Below are positions 40,901 through 51,601 of a DNA stretch of 64,000 bases, piece by piece. Numbering within the stretch: the stretch's first letter is position 1; each line of letters starts with the position of its first letter. The stretch is from Trichoplax sp. H2. Lineage: Eukaryota; Placozoa; Uniplacotomia; Trichoplacea. The stretch lies in assembly GCA_003344405.1 (NCBI GenBank), contig NOWV01000205.1, forward strand, positions 1-64,000, given 5' to 3'. The position numbers and the translations under genes are program-made. The notes beneath the pieces are model-generated. The model was not told the origin of the DNA and did not search any database. It worked only from the letters and a program-made list of their open reading frames with translations.

Positions 40901-42031
40901 GCAGCCTTATTAAGCAGGCATGATTTCATTAAGAAATCATAAGTCTCATGGGTATTAACGTGATAGTTTTAAAAGTGTTGTGGAGAATTTTAAAAAAGTT
41001 TACTAATGTTCACTTCTCATGAAATTAAGAGAAGCGTGCTAAAGATCTCTGATTATCAAGCACTTTAGGCTTTGCAGCACATCCTAAAATTCAAGAAGAA
41101 TTAGTACAGTTATCAATCTTGATTATTCTGCTACAATGTTTTAGCTATAAAAAATCCAATAGAGTGTTTTATTTAATCTTGAGCCGTATCTATAAACGAA
41201 TTGAATATGTATTTAGCATTATGAACTTTGATATATACCTAGATACGATATTTACGGGACTTGCTAGACTCAAAGCGATTTACTTTCACTTGCATTACAG
41301 GGAACAAATATATCAAAAAACTTCAAGTTCTCTTTTAGTTGCTTACCTACTAAATATTCATTTAATAATAGTTTTACATATGGTAAAAGTTTAATAATAC
41401 TGTGTGATTAAAGTTATCGGTGCGAGGCCTATGGCCAATGCGTGTATATCTTAGTACTGATTGTGAAAGCTAGGGGCATATCAAGGTTGTTAAGATCGAC
41501 CAGAAAAAAATTTTTTATAATGCTAAACTGTAACTATTATAAATTAACCTACAGTATATTCATCCAAATAAATAATTGTGGTCCCACTAAAAACTCAACG
41601 CTACCGCAATCATCGATACATTGATCCAAACCTTTAAATTTATTACATAATTTGTTACTTGCAGGCAATACGGACAATTGTGCTATGAATTCTATTCTTA
41701 TAGAGTATAATTACGAAATTTTGTGTAAAGACATTTTATAGAAAGCCCAATACTTCGAATAAATTACATAAAATCGCTTAATGTGTTAACATGTACATCA
41801 TCAAACTTTGAAAACGTAATTGAGATTCGATATAACCTAAAATATTAATTCTACATTCGTTACAAATACATTTTAACATTGAGCTAACGATTGCTTAAGC
41901 TGCACATTGAAAGCCTCAAACAAGGAAATTTCATAACAGTGAGAATAAATACTTGATAGCATAATGAATAATCGTCGTAAATAATATACACACCTACATA
42001 ATCATCAGTATTAACTCGATTAAAGGAAAAG
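37959..42031. other. Intergenic; one diverged repeat, otherwise nothing supported
   Basis: A stretch at about 40190-40395 is a diverged copy of 52945-53225 (listed separately). A GC-containing hairpin CATTTGGGC/GCCCAAATG lies at 39330-39355. The plus-strand 91-codon frame at 41119-41394 weakly resembles the end of a transposase but cannot be called. Confidence 0.4.
40190..40395. repeat. Diverged dispersed repeat, copy 1
   Basis: Shares blocks in order with 52945-53225: GCGAGGC..., TTTTATATAGATTACTAT, GAGCAAT.GC.TAAT.TAA.GAAAGGG.GTTTGAT, and AAAACCCTA.CCTC.AAGAAA. The second copy has about 90 extra bases after the second block. No coding capacity is seen. Confidence 0.6.
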
Positions 42032-43138
42032 TTAATCCAATTGTCTGTCATTAAACTTATCTAGACTGCTCGATATCGCATTTATCCTGACAGGTAAGCT
42101 ATCAACTAAGGAAATAATCTCGTCAACTGCAGTTTTATTCCATAAATTTATAATCTCCCCTTCAAAATCTACCGGCATTATTGAAGGAATATTGATAAGC
42201 TTAGATTTAATGCCTGTCCATACATCTTCAAGTGGATTAAGTGCAGCATTATGGCTTGGCCAAGATTGTATTTCAAGTCCAAAACGTTCCTGGCTTAACT
42301 CATTAATAACTTTACCACGTCGACCTGGCAGCCTACAGCCTATACATATGAATGCTCTATCCAAAGATGATAAATAAGGTAATAGGTATTTTTCGTACAT
42401 GTCAACATAGGCTGTAGCTCCCAAATATTTTGCAATCCTAATGACTGGTCCGACGCTTTCGCAACTGATACAGCCCCAAAGAGTTATGACAGTGCAGCAT
42501 CTATGCAAGGAAAGATTGCCATCCTTATTGATATCCCGATCAATTGCTTCTCGATTTCGACTAGAAATTCTAGCAGAAGAGCTTAGTATCTTCGTAATAT
42601 CAAACTTACTCTCGCCAATCCAAACAACTTTACGCCAGTCAGGTATTTTCCACTCTTTGAGTGTTGAAACCCAACTCTTCTCTAATTGAATATTTTGAAC
42701 TGCTAATTCTTTTTTTTTTACCGTCGGGTTCCTGAGAGAAAATTCCGTTTGAGAGTTATTAACACTTTTATCTGTTTCCTTATCAACATCTTCAATATTT
42801 GTCGCAGAAAGCTGAGTAGTTAAATTTACATTAGGACTCATCGATTTTGAGCTAGCAGGAGTCTGAATACTTAAACTGACATTAGGATTCATAGATCTCG
42901 AGTTTTGTAGAAGAAAATTAATGACTCCTGAATTATCTTGATCTAGTGCAATCTTAATTTTTGGACGAACCACTTTTGAATTCCTGCCTCTCAATTTGTA
43001 GTATGTTCCAGTGACCTTTGAATATGGCAAATCTAGTTTTTGAGCGATTTCCTTGAACTTTACACCTTGTTTACGTAATAATAGTATACGAATTTCATCA
43101 CTCTCTTGTAATTCTTTCGTCGAACTCATCGTAATCAA
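42032..43138 (-). CDS. Tc1-like transposase-derived protein, catalytic triad broken
   Basis: Intact, intronless, 368 residues, about the length of a Tc1 transposase. Residues 10-52 form a helix-turn-helix (LLRKQGVKFKEIAQKLDLP) followed by the GR-type basic motif RGRNSK. Residues about 65-150 are a Ser/Asn/Thr-rich linker with an imperfect internal repeat (SMNPNVSLS and SMSPNVNLT) where the second paired-type helix-turn-helix is normally found. Residues 165-310 follow the Tc1 fold: WRKVVWIGESKF, LWGCISCESVGPVIRI and LNPLEDVW. The usual WSDES reads WIGES (G175 for Asp), and the FQQDN block reads FICIGCRLP with no acid. Only the last acid (E304) remains. Such a protein could bind DNA but should not transpose it. 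No flanking inverted repeats were recognised. Domestication is likely but not proven. Confidence 0.85.
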   Translation of the reverse strand: MITMSSTKELQESDEIRILLLRKQGVKFKEIAQKLDLPYSKVTGTYYKLRGRNSKVVRPKIKIALDQDNSGVINFLLQNSRSMNPNVSLSIQTPASSKSMSPNVNLTTQLSATNIEDVDKETDKSVNNSQTEFSLRNPTVKKKELAVQNIQLEKSWVSTLKEWKIPDWRKVVWIGESKFDITKILSSSARISSRNREAIDRDINKDGNLSLHRCCTVITLWGCISCESVGPVIRIAKYLGATAYVDMYEKYLLPYLSSLDRAFICIGCRLPGRRGKVINELSQERFGLEIQSWPSHNAALNPLEDVWTGIKSKLINIPSIMPVDFEGEIINLWNKTAVDEIISLVDSLPVRINAISSSLDKFNDRQLD

Positions 43139-45545
43139 GCTCTAATGTTAATTGAGGCTTTAGCTAATGTATGTCTATAGGATCCATAAAAATACTATAG
43201 AAGAGTTATTCTATAAATCTGCGATAAATCCGATTTCAGTAGTTTGATGTGGATTTAATATAATGCAAGCATCAATGCCATCAACTCTAGGAATTGGCAA
43301 TCTAATTGAAGAAAGAAAACAACCACAATAATGTCGCCATGTTTCAAAATAATTTAAAATCATAAGATGAATTAGGATAAATAAATAGACTGCAGCAATA
43401 TATATGACAATTTTTCTACTATAAAATTTGTATTTCTACCCTGCTATCTAAATACTCAATATCTAATATCTGCGTACTCGTATTACAGCGAAGAAATTTG
43501 CAGTAATCTTGCGATTGCCATTGAATTTGAGAAGCTAAACATTTCGTGAATTTTAGCAACAGTTTGTTATTGTTCAGTGCATAAGCCTATAAATGATAAT
43601 TAGTATACACTAAAAAGGAGTGAAGAACATTGTAGCTGAGAGTAATCGAAACTAACCCAAGAAAGTAGTGCATAATTAGCAAAGATCCTTAATTAATTTG
43701 ACCCATAGAACGAAGATGAACTTTCTATTAATATTAATATTACATCGCTTAGATATAATATTACTGTGATGCGTAATGTACTACTTTATGGTTTGATTTA
43801 AGAATATTCTAATTCTTGATGACGTGAATAGGATATACGAACCATGGTAATGCATTCACTGTAATACTTTATTTAGCAGATTTATTAGCTTAACTAATAA
43901 AATAAAAACGAATCTTATGGAAAAACTACAATAATGGACATTTAACGTATTCGTTCATAGCTGGGTTTTACCAAATGGTAATACTGCTCTAATAAATTTC
44001 TGGTGGCATAGAGCCTGATCCAATCCTTGAAGAAAAGAATTCACATGAATCAGCCTTCTTTATTTTTATTCTGCAATAAAATAACGGGTTAATTAATTAA
44101 GTTCATTAGATACTGCGCGTGTAGTGAAATAACGAAATATATTAGCATTGACATTGGTTCATTAATTGAGATATATGATCTGAATATTCCAGTATTTTAG
44201 TAAAACACTTGGATCGTGATTTACTGAATTAACTACAGGTAATTAATGCACTCCAGTTTAAAATCCATTTTTTTATTCTTGTAACCTAAGACAAGGAGCG
44301 TTATTCAATATTAAATTAGCTTATGGAATTTTCCGTTTTTTTGAGTTCAAATAAAGTTATGGTCATGCAGTACTATATAATCTTGGACATCGTACGCGAG
44401 GATTGTTGCATATAATTCTTAGACATAAATGTATTATACCGTCAATTTAAGCTTATTCACAAATCTGATTAGTGACTCACATTATCCAATTTATGGCTTA
44501 GTTTTAATACGACAACCTAATACATAATAAATAAATATGAATTTGCCCTGGTTTTTTTAATTTCAACCTTGTAATGCACGAAGTCACATACGTGTATGGT
44601 ATTTGTAAGAGTGAAATCGTGCATTTCCGTATTATTAATAATTTTGAAAATTTATCCCCACGAAACTCATAATACAATTTGCCTAAAAGCTAAGAAGTAT
44701 TATAACAGGAATCAGTGAGATCTTATAACAGCATGCCTGAATGATCATACTACAACTCGCAACCTTCACTGCTAGACTTTTGCTAAACCAATAATAATTT
44801 ATAAGGTATGAGAAGGTTAATTCGATTTATTCCTTTAACTATTACAGGTTAATTTTCGGCATTTTGCTCATTGCACATTATACGAATGCTATTAGCAATC
44901 TTACGGATTGTCATAATTACTTGATTTTTACTTAATCTAAAATATCAAGTAATACTTTTTAGCTTTCTATCAGGGTATAACTCATTACAGTACAAAGTAA
45001 TCTGGACATACTGAAATAATCTTTTTGATTTGTATTTGACAAATTCTAAAAAAGCTTTCAATGTTCTATGATAGCATTTCGCCACTTAAGAAGACGAAAT
45101 TACGGTATCACAATGAATAGAATCCCTCCATTATTAATGACTTCATTATTAATTGCAATAGATAAGACAAGTGGCAGATTTCATTCTTAAGTAAGGGCAA
45201 TGGAAATTACAGTTGTATCAACTTAACTGTATGGTGGCCTTCTCTGAAAATGAAAAAGAAATGCTTTACTCAAAACTTTGGATGCGATTAGCAGCTGCAT
45301 GGAACGATGTCCATAAAAATCGGTAATTATAATCTTTCAAACATGGTAAAAATGCTAACTATTATCATAGCACTGACCAAACATATCTTTCCTTAGTCAC
45401 TTTTCTTCTTATATTTACAGGCTGAAAGAACTCATACTATGAAACATTAGCAGCGTAACATATTTTACTAATTGAAAAGAAAACTGAGGTTATTCTATAA
45501 GGTAATAAGGCTAAGAAACAACGTTGTGAAACGGAAGCAAATTCA
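43139..45545. other. Intergenic; a possible tiny exon only
   Basis: AT-rich, no domain. At 45231-45322 on the plus strand an ATG opens a 30-codon stretch (MVAFSENEKEMLYSKLW...) that meets a GTAATT donor and, about 100 bp on, a TTTACAG acceptor, but the joined frame stops after eight more codons. It may be the eroded start of the neighbouring pseudogene or chance. Confidence 0.35.
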
Positions 45546-46119
45546 TTTTACTGCATATGTGATTCGTATACCCCTGTATCATTTCGATGCCACCTAACAC
45601 CGAAAGTAATAGAATTATATTTCTACCACTTTAAATTTAAGAATAACAGTCAAGATAAGATTTGGGCACATATTATTTGCTGTAAAGGATGTGATAGCTC
45701 TGAGATAGTGCTATTCGAAGGAAAGAAATTCTAGACCATTTGCCATTCCTATGATGTGGCTTACTCCCAACAATCATCCTAACGATTGCTATATTGGGAA
45801 GGCAAATATTCCTGGCTGCCCAGACACGATTAATAACAATTTTACGTATCCTAGTGCAACATCAGGCATCTTACCGACACCGCTTGGCGATAGTATTTCC
45901 GTACCAAAACCGTCAACTAGCCAAAATTTACTAACCTTACGTGATGGTAGCAGTCTTAATTTTCAAGCTTCCACGGAGGTATTGAAAGCAAATAATTCTA
46001 GCAATGAGCAAACAAAATCTGAAGTCAGTTGCAATAGCAATGAAGTTGTTGATGGCGAAAATGTTAGTAATAACTGGCTCATCGTAGACCATCATCAAGT
46101 ATTTAACCAAAAATCTTAA
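45546..46119 (+). pseudogene. Cysteine-module fragment, first copy (degenerate)
   Basis: From about 45546 one frame reads FYCICDSYTPVSF, then VIELYFYHFKF, DKIWAHIICC and KGCD, and stops after LFEGKKF near 45734. The next frame continues PFAIPMMWLTPNNHPNDCY (the open part runs 45751-46119) into NNFTYPSATSG. This matches, piece by piece, the second copy at 46780-47160 (YFCYICRSYM..., FAISMIWSKPKNHPVDCYFC). A frame break lies near 45735, and the second CxxC has changed (DCYIG against DCYFC). The Ser/Asn-rich continuation ends in NQKS. The module looks zinc-binding by its Cys pairs, but its function is not known to me. Confidence 0.6.
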
Positions 46120-46255
46120 GAAAATGAAAGTCACCTCAATACTGTTCATTCTATCGTAAGTAATTATAAAGACAGATACAAAGACTTCCATGAAGACCTT
46201 AGTAGAGCTGTTGTAAACAGATACTTTCGAGAACTATATTATTAACGACTTTAAA

Positions 46256-46740
46256 ATGGCAGTCATCAAAAGTAATAGCAATAATGAAGTTAACAGTGTA
46301 AATCTAAAGATCATCGATGATGATAACCAAGATTCACAAGATCTTGATTATCTACAATCCAAGCATATCTTCGACGATAATTATATCATACAAAGTTTTC
46401 ATAGCCAGTCTAGTTCTGAGCACGATTCTAATCATATCCAAGACATAACCATAAAGGGCAGTGATCACTCAGATGATGTCTATGTTAAAGATATTAATAG
46501 CAATCATGATAATAGCTTTTGATAATAGCTTGACTAATAAGAATGAGTTTAACGCTACGAACAATAATCAAACTGAAATAAAATCTGATAGTAGCAGTAA
46601 GCAAGTAATACAAGCTTTACCTATTTATCCTGATAATAACCTCATTAGCATCAGTAAAGGTCATAAAAATGCTGTAAAAAGGAGTCGTTGGAAAACTAGG
46701 CGGACATCTAATTCTGGTCATGTTCCATTCAATAGTACTA
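46256..46740 (+). pseudogene. Asp/Ser/Asn-rich linker between the two cysteine modules
   Basis: Open low-complexity frames (46256-46522, then 46461 onwards in another frame) are rich in Asp, Asn, Ser and His, for example DDDNQDSQDLDYLQSK. They join the first cysteine module to the second, and the frame change near 46500 fits a decayed gene. No domain is present. Confidence 0.4.
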
Positions 46741-48434
46741 ATGGCCCGCCTCTAAACTGTAAAACAAATCCTAACTATTTTTGTTACATTTGCAGATCAT
46801 ATATGACAAGTAATCAGAAAAGAAACCTATCTACTTCTACCAAGCAACTGTATTTTGACTATTTTGGATTTAAAGTAAGCCATCGATGTAAAAGTTGGGA
46901 ACCGTGATATTGCTGTTCAACTTGCAATACTAGATTACATCAGTGGCACAATCGAAGACGAAGCTCTAAGCTATTTGCTATATCTATGATTTGGTCGAAG
47001 CCCAAAAATCATCCAGTAGATTGTTATTTTTGCCAAACAAACATCAATGGTTATTCCACAAAAACGAGAAAAAACATTAAATATTCAACAGGTACATCAG
47101 CATTTCGACCAATAACACATAGCAGTAAATTTCCTATTCCCATTCCACCTGGTATGCAAAAAGAGATGTCTAATGATAATAACACTACTGATGACCAAAG
47201 CATGCTGAAAAGGACGATATCCATGATAAGGATTACTAATACAACAGTTCCCAGGATAAGGACCGCACATCACACCTTATTACTGAAGGTGAACTGAATG
47301 ACTTGGTAAGAGATCTAATTATGAGCAAATCACAATCCGAACTATTAAGTTCAAGACTAAAGTAATGGAATCTGCTTGAAATTAGTGTTAAAATTACCTT
47401 ATTCCGAGAAAGAAATAAGGTTCTAGCAAATTATTTTAAGATAGTAAGATCATTTTGTTACTTCTATGATATTTACGGATTATTTGGCAGATTCAATCAA
47501 GATCATTAACCATCGGATTGGAGATTATTTATTGATTCAACGAGATATAGTTTAAAGGCGGTACTTCTCCACAATGGCAATAAATATCCTTCTGTACCGA
47601 TTGGATATTCTGTCACATTGCAGGAAATATACGAAAATTTGGCAATTCTCTTACGTGCAATAGACTTCGAGCAACATCAATGGCATACTTGTTGTGATTT
47701 TTACATTACTACACCACTACTTGGAATGCAAACCTGATTTACAAGGCACAGTTGCTTCCTCTGTCTATGGGATAGCCGCGAGGTAAGTGTTCACTACATT
47801 AGGAAAAATTGGACGCCACGCTTGCATCTTATTCCTGGTTACAACAATGTTATACATCCACCATTAATAAAAGTCAAAAATATCTATTTACCCCCTCTTC
47901 ATATCAAGCTAGGTTGATGCAGACTTTCCTTAAAGCATTGAATACAAATAACAGGGTTTAATTTATTTATCAAAAAAATTTCCATCGCTTAGTTACGATA
48001 GACTATTTCAAGGGAGTTTTATGGGCCCGCAAATTAGAGATCTTATGGAGGATGAAAAATTTAAAGAAGTGTTGGAACGTAATGAATTGCAAGCTTGGAA
48101 TTCCTTGAAATCAGTTTGCAATAATTTTCTCGGCAATCATAGAGCCAAAAATTATAAGGAACTGGTGAATTCACGGTTGTCAACTTACCATAGTTTAGGA
48201 TGCCGAATGACGCTTAAAGTTCACTTTTTACATTCTCACCTTGATTTTTTCCCTCCTAACCTTGGCGATATTAGTGACGAACACGGAGAAAGATTCCATC
48301 AAGACATCGCAAGAATAGAGAAAATTTATCAGGGTAAAGTCAGTCCTTCTATGATGGGTGAATATTGCTGGATGCTCCAACGTGATGTTCCTAGTGCTAC
48401 CTATAAGAAAAAGGCGAAGAAAGCTCATTTCTAG
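46741..48434 (+). pseudogene. Broken copy of a widespread animal repeat-type gene (HFLHSHLDFFP family)
   Basis: Piecewise frames collinear with an uncharacterised multicopy protein type that I recall from many invertebrate genomes. N-terminal Cys module: YFCYICRSYM, stop at 46905, then YCCSTCNTRLHQWHN, FAISMIWSKPKNHPVDCYFC, and a frame change near 47210-47290. Middle: EGELNDLVRDLIMSKSQSELL, a stop after SSRLK, then DWRLFIDSTRYSLKAVLLHNG, CFLCLWDSRE and IHPPLIKV..LPPLHIKLG, with several more stops. C-terminus: the intact frame 48021-48434 (MGPQIRDLM, FLGNHRAKNYKELV, KVHFLHSHLDFFP, DEHGERFHQDI, MMGEYCWMLQRD). Multiple stops and frameshifts show it is dead. The family name and activity are not known to me; a mobile origin is inferred from its multicopy nature. 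Confidence 0.75.
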
Positions 48435-50396
48435 AAAATAGATACATCCAAACTTATCAATAAACTAGTTACTGATAAATAATCATATATTATTTAACTA
48501 TAATTTTTAGGCGTTAAATTCTAATATTATCTAACTAAAGATACAATTTTGATACACTAAAATTGTCTGTATATAAATTAAGATATCAATATCAAAAATT
48601 GCTCTGCTAGATTAAGTATTTGGTACGATACCGTAATAGTTTAAACAAAAATGTTGGCTATGCACCAGTCTGTAGCTTATTAATCTATGTTTTATAAGTG
48701 TTTATGATTTTAGTAATTACTAGTAAATAATATGATATTAATTACCGTACTATATCTTTGCTACCTCAGTTTAGGGGAGACTTTGAGTGAAGAAGTAACG
48801 CAGAAATATATGGCTACAGAAGTTATTTTACCTATGCTCGTTAAATTTTACTAATTGTTAATATTTAAGGAAGGTGATTACTGGACTTGAGTACTATTAG
48901 TTGAAATGTAAAAATTATCGTGTTAGTAGCAGCTGCTGATAAATATTACTATACTATTCGAGCACTAGCATTTCGGTCACGCGGTGTATTATCCAAATTG
49001 TGCGTGTCTTGCTGCTACTAATCTGGTGTTCAATATTAAATCAAGCTGCAAAAGACTTTATTTTTCAGTACGGAATTTGCTTGCCTAAAAGTGTAGACGG
49101 AATATAACTTTTCTACCTCAACTAGTTAAATTTAACATTGTACGTATAACAAATAATAATATCATTTTGGAAGTGCGATATTTAATAGTTTTAGGTATCT
49201 TCTATCAGTCTTATTAGTAAGTCAGTAGGAAACTTCTATAATTTCAGACTTTTTCTTTTCATTGCCTGTTAAATGGAATTATATACAATGGGAAAATAAT
49301 GATCAAATTCTTGAAAGTTGTTATTAATAATTAATCATTAAGCTGTTGCTAAAAATTCCAAATTTTTCTTTCAGTTATAGCTACAGGTACAGTTGAAACT
49401 ATTAACTAATTAAACTCAATATTTTAGCAATGCTTGAGATTAAACTACATTTGATTAGTGTATGAAATTATATGGTCTTATCGGATCTCTATTTCACTGT
49501 TATAACTCATGATTCCAATGAACATCTACTTTTTTTACGCAATATAGTAAAAAAACTGAAGTTTGATAGTTAATAGTGTTACAATATAGTTAAATAGTTG
49601 AAATTTGATAGTTTGTAGGCTTACTTTAGCACTTGCACTTCGTCTTCTCGATCTTTGTACTCTGTCAATTTTGGTATTTAGAGGCCCTTTTCCTTAGATC
49701 CTAGTCAAGTTCTTCCATGAAATCTAACCGTAATACATTTTGTTTTAAAACAATTTCTTATAATTCTGAAATATAATCCACTTTTAGTCGAATCGGGAAC
49801 TATCAGTAGTATTAAATGCTAAAAGATTTTGGGACCGATGCCACCGGTACTTTCATTTGATTATTATGTTCATGTCATGGTATTTATTGCAGATGCAATG
49901 ACTAGCATTAGCACAAATTATTAAGATTGAGATGTGGTTCTTTATATGGTATAATTCCCTTAAATTGGTAATTCGTACTTGAAAAAGGTTGCATAAAATA
50001 GACCATATTGAAGGCTTGTAAGCTAAGCTAGAGGAAGAAAGGGCTAGCAAGAACATGGAGTTTTACTTATCTTAGATTTTATTTTATTACTTGTTAGTAA
50101 ATAGCCGGTTTTGATTTAGTTTTGAGTGCAGTTACTCATTTGTGGCTTCTAATTTTCCTAACTAATTAAATTGAATAAATTCATGGATCTATAAGTCTGG
50201 CTACTATTGATTACTACGTCTCAAAACCGATTATTACAATCTAGTGTCAAGTCTAAGTAAAGAATAAACATTGTCAAGAATCAATTGATAAGTATACTTT
50301 TAAGCTGACAGTTTCAGACTATTACTAAACTCAATTTTGAAATTTAAGTAAAAAATTAAAATATTTACCTTTCTAGGCTACGTTAGAATATAATTT
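48435..50396. other. Intergenic, no gene seen
   Basis: AT-rich. The minus-strand 67-codon frame at 49853-50056 carries no domain. No repeat recognised. Confidence 0.5.
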
Positions 50397-50596
50397 TTCT
50401 GTAAACCTCTCGTATTTAATTCAGTATCACCTCGTTCTTATACACTACAGCTATGTTGTAGTGTATTTATACTTCACTGTAGTCTTTAGCATATTCTTAA
50501 ATATAGACATTTTGTATTGTACTGAATATAGATAGCTTTACAATCTATTTCTACTATACTCAAATACAGCTAGTTATGTTTAGTTATTTATAGCAC

Positions 50597-51216
50597 TGTC
50601 ACAACCACGTTTTTGTGACACAGGATCTCTACTTATCGTGTAAAACTTAGCTAAGTACGGCACAATCCCGACACTGAACAAGTGCTACTGGAACTACGCT
50701 TCCTATTAGAACACTAACTTCTCGGGTGTGGGACTACACTTCTTTGACCATCACTAGGTTACTCGATTACACAAGCAGTTAAGCTTAGGCTTTTGAACAG
50801 ATAACTATCACTACAGTTTACTCTCTTCTATGCCTTTCTCCTCGTCCACATTACATCATAGTTAGCCTTTATATACTTTCTAAGATATTTACTATTTACA
50901 TTAATCTCACGTAGGAGATCTCACAACCATAACCTCCTATCCAGTAATAATCTTACAACACGACTACAAATCGTGTCAGCATAAACAACTCTCTAACACA
51001 AAGGTTGCACATCATCAAGATTTATATTTCCCTAGTCTATCCTCCTATTCGAATACATACAAAATAACTAAGGACAGTTGATCATCAAAACACCTTACTA
51101 ACAAACACCATAACACATCAATTTCCATCAATAACAAACACCATAACACTTCAATTTCTATCAATAACAAACACCATAACACTTCTAACTCATCACGGCA
51201 AAAAGGTACCGTGACA
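50597..51216 (+). mobile_element. Solo LTR, 620 bp, target duplication AGCAC
   Basis: Begins TGTCACAACCACG and ends GGTACCGTGACA (TG...CA, with the terminal six bases inverted: TGTCAC/GTGACA). AGCAC lies immediately outside on both sides (50592-50596 and 51217-51221). A TATA-like TTTATATA is at 50868-50875. A 33-bp unit starting AACAAACACC is repeated at 51100, 51133 and 51166 (last unit partial). The last 380 bp recur at 1-380. No internal coding region adjoins, so it is a solo LTR. Confidence 0.88.
51100..51188 (+). repeat. 33-bp tandem repeat inside the LTR
   Basis: Three consecutive units beginning AACAAACACCATAACAC at 51100, 51133 and 51166, the third incomplete. The same array is found in the copy at about 264-352, so it belongs to the LTR family. 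Confidence 0.85.
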
Positions 51217-51601
51217 AGCACCTACAGTCTTCGCTGCTTTCTACAATCATTTACTATTACTCTGTCTGTTTATGATAAATATCTTATCAAATTCTGCAAT
51301 CCTGTTCTCTGCGTGTATTCTATCTCTTAATCTATAAATACTGATGATTTTTGCCTCAGATTTGTCAGTTGCACTAGTCGCAGTAGTAGTACTTCCTCAC
51401 CTTATTTTACGACAGCTTACACGCTAATCTATCGTCACTACCGCATTGTACCTCCATTACTATCTACAATAAAGTATCCACTTTTTATTAAAACCCCTAA
51501 CATAATTTCCGTGCATGGCTACTAAGTCCGCAGCCGCCGACTCTTCGAACCCTGTATCACAATATCACCTCGAGATTGATTATTTTCGTACGTTTTCTTA
51601 A

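Larger units (their letters stand above)
50397..51601 (+). mobile_element. Older retroelement-like leader with gag-like start, interrupted by a solo LTR
   Basis: Removing the LTR at 50597-51216 and one AGCAC joins 50397-50596 to 51222-51601. The joined sequence is pyrimidine-rich, unlike the surroundings, has a 10-bp hairpin (50440-50449/50457-50466) beside a possible TGTTGTAG start, and ends its leader at CCCCTAACA near 51500. An ATG at 51515 then opens 28 codons (MATKSAAADSSNPVSQYHLE...) to a stop at 51599-51601, with higher GC than its neighbours. This resembles a 5' LTR plus the start of gag, truncated soon after. No pol is present. The limits are uncertain. Confidence 0.4.

Noticed and set aside
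41119-41394. A 91-codon plus-strand frame whose end (SSSLLVAYLLNIHLIIVL) faintly recalls the C-terminus of IS5-type transposases.
   Set aside because: No catalytic motif is present and the hydrophobic composition is what AT-rich DNA tends to encode.
42192-42689. Plus-strand frames of 60-80 codons opposite the Tc1-like gene.
   Set aside because: They are antisense shadows of the minus-strand coding sequence.
1-51216. The two similar LTRs at 1-380 and 50597-51216 as ends of one giant element.
   Set aside because: The interval holds two spliced EGF genes, unrelated transposase-derived genes and another solo LTR, and the second LTR has its own complete target duplication.
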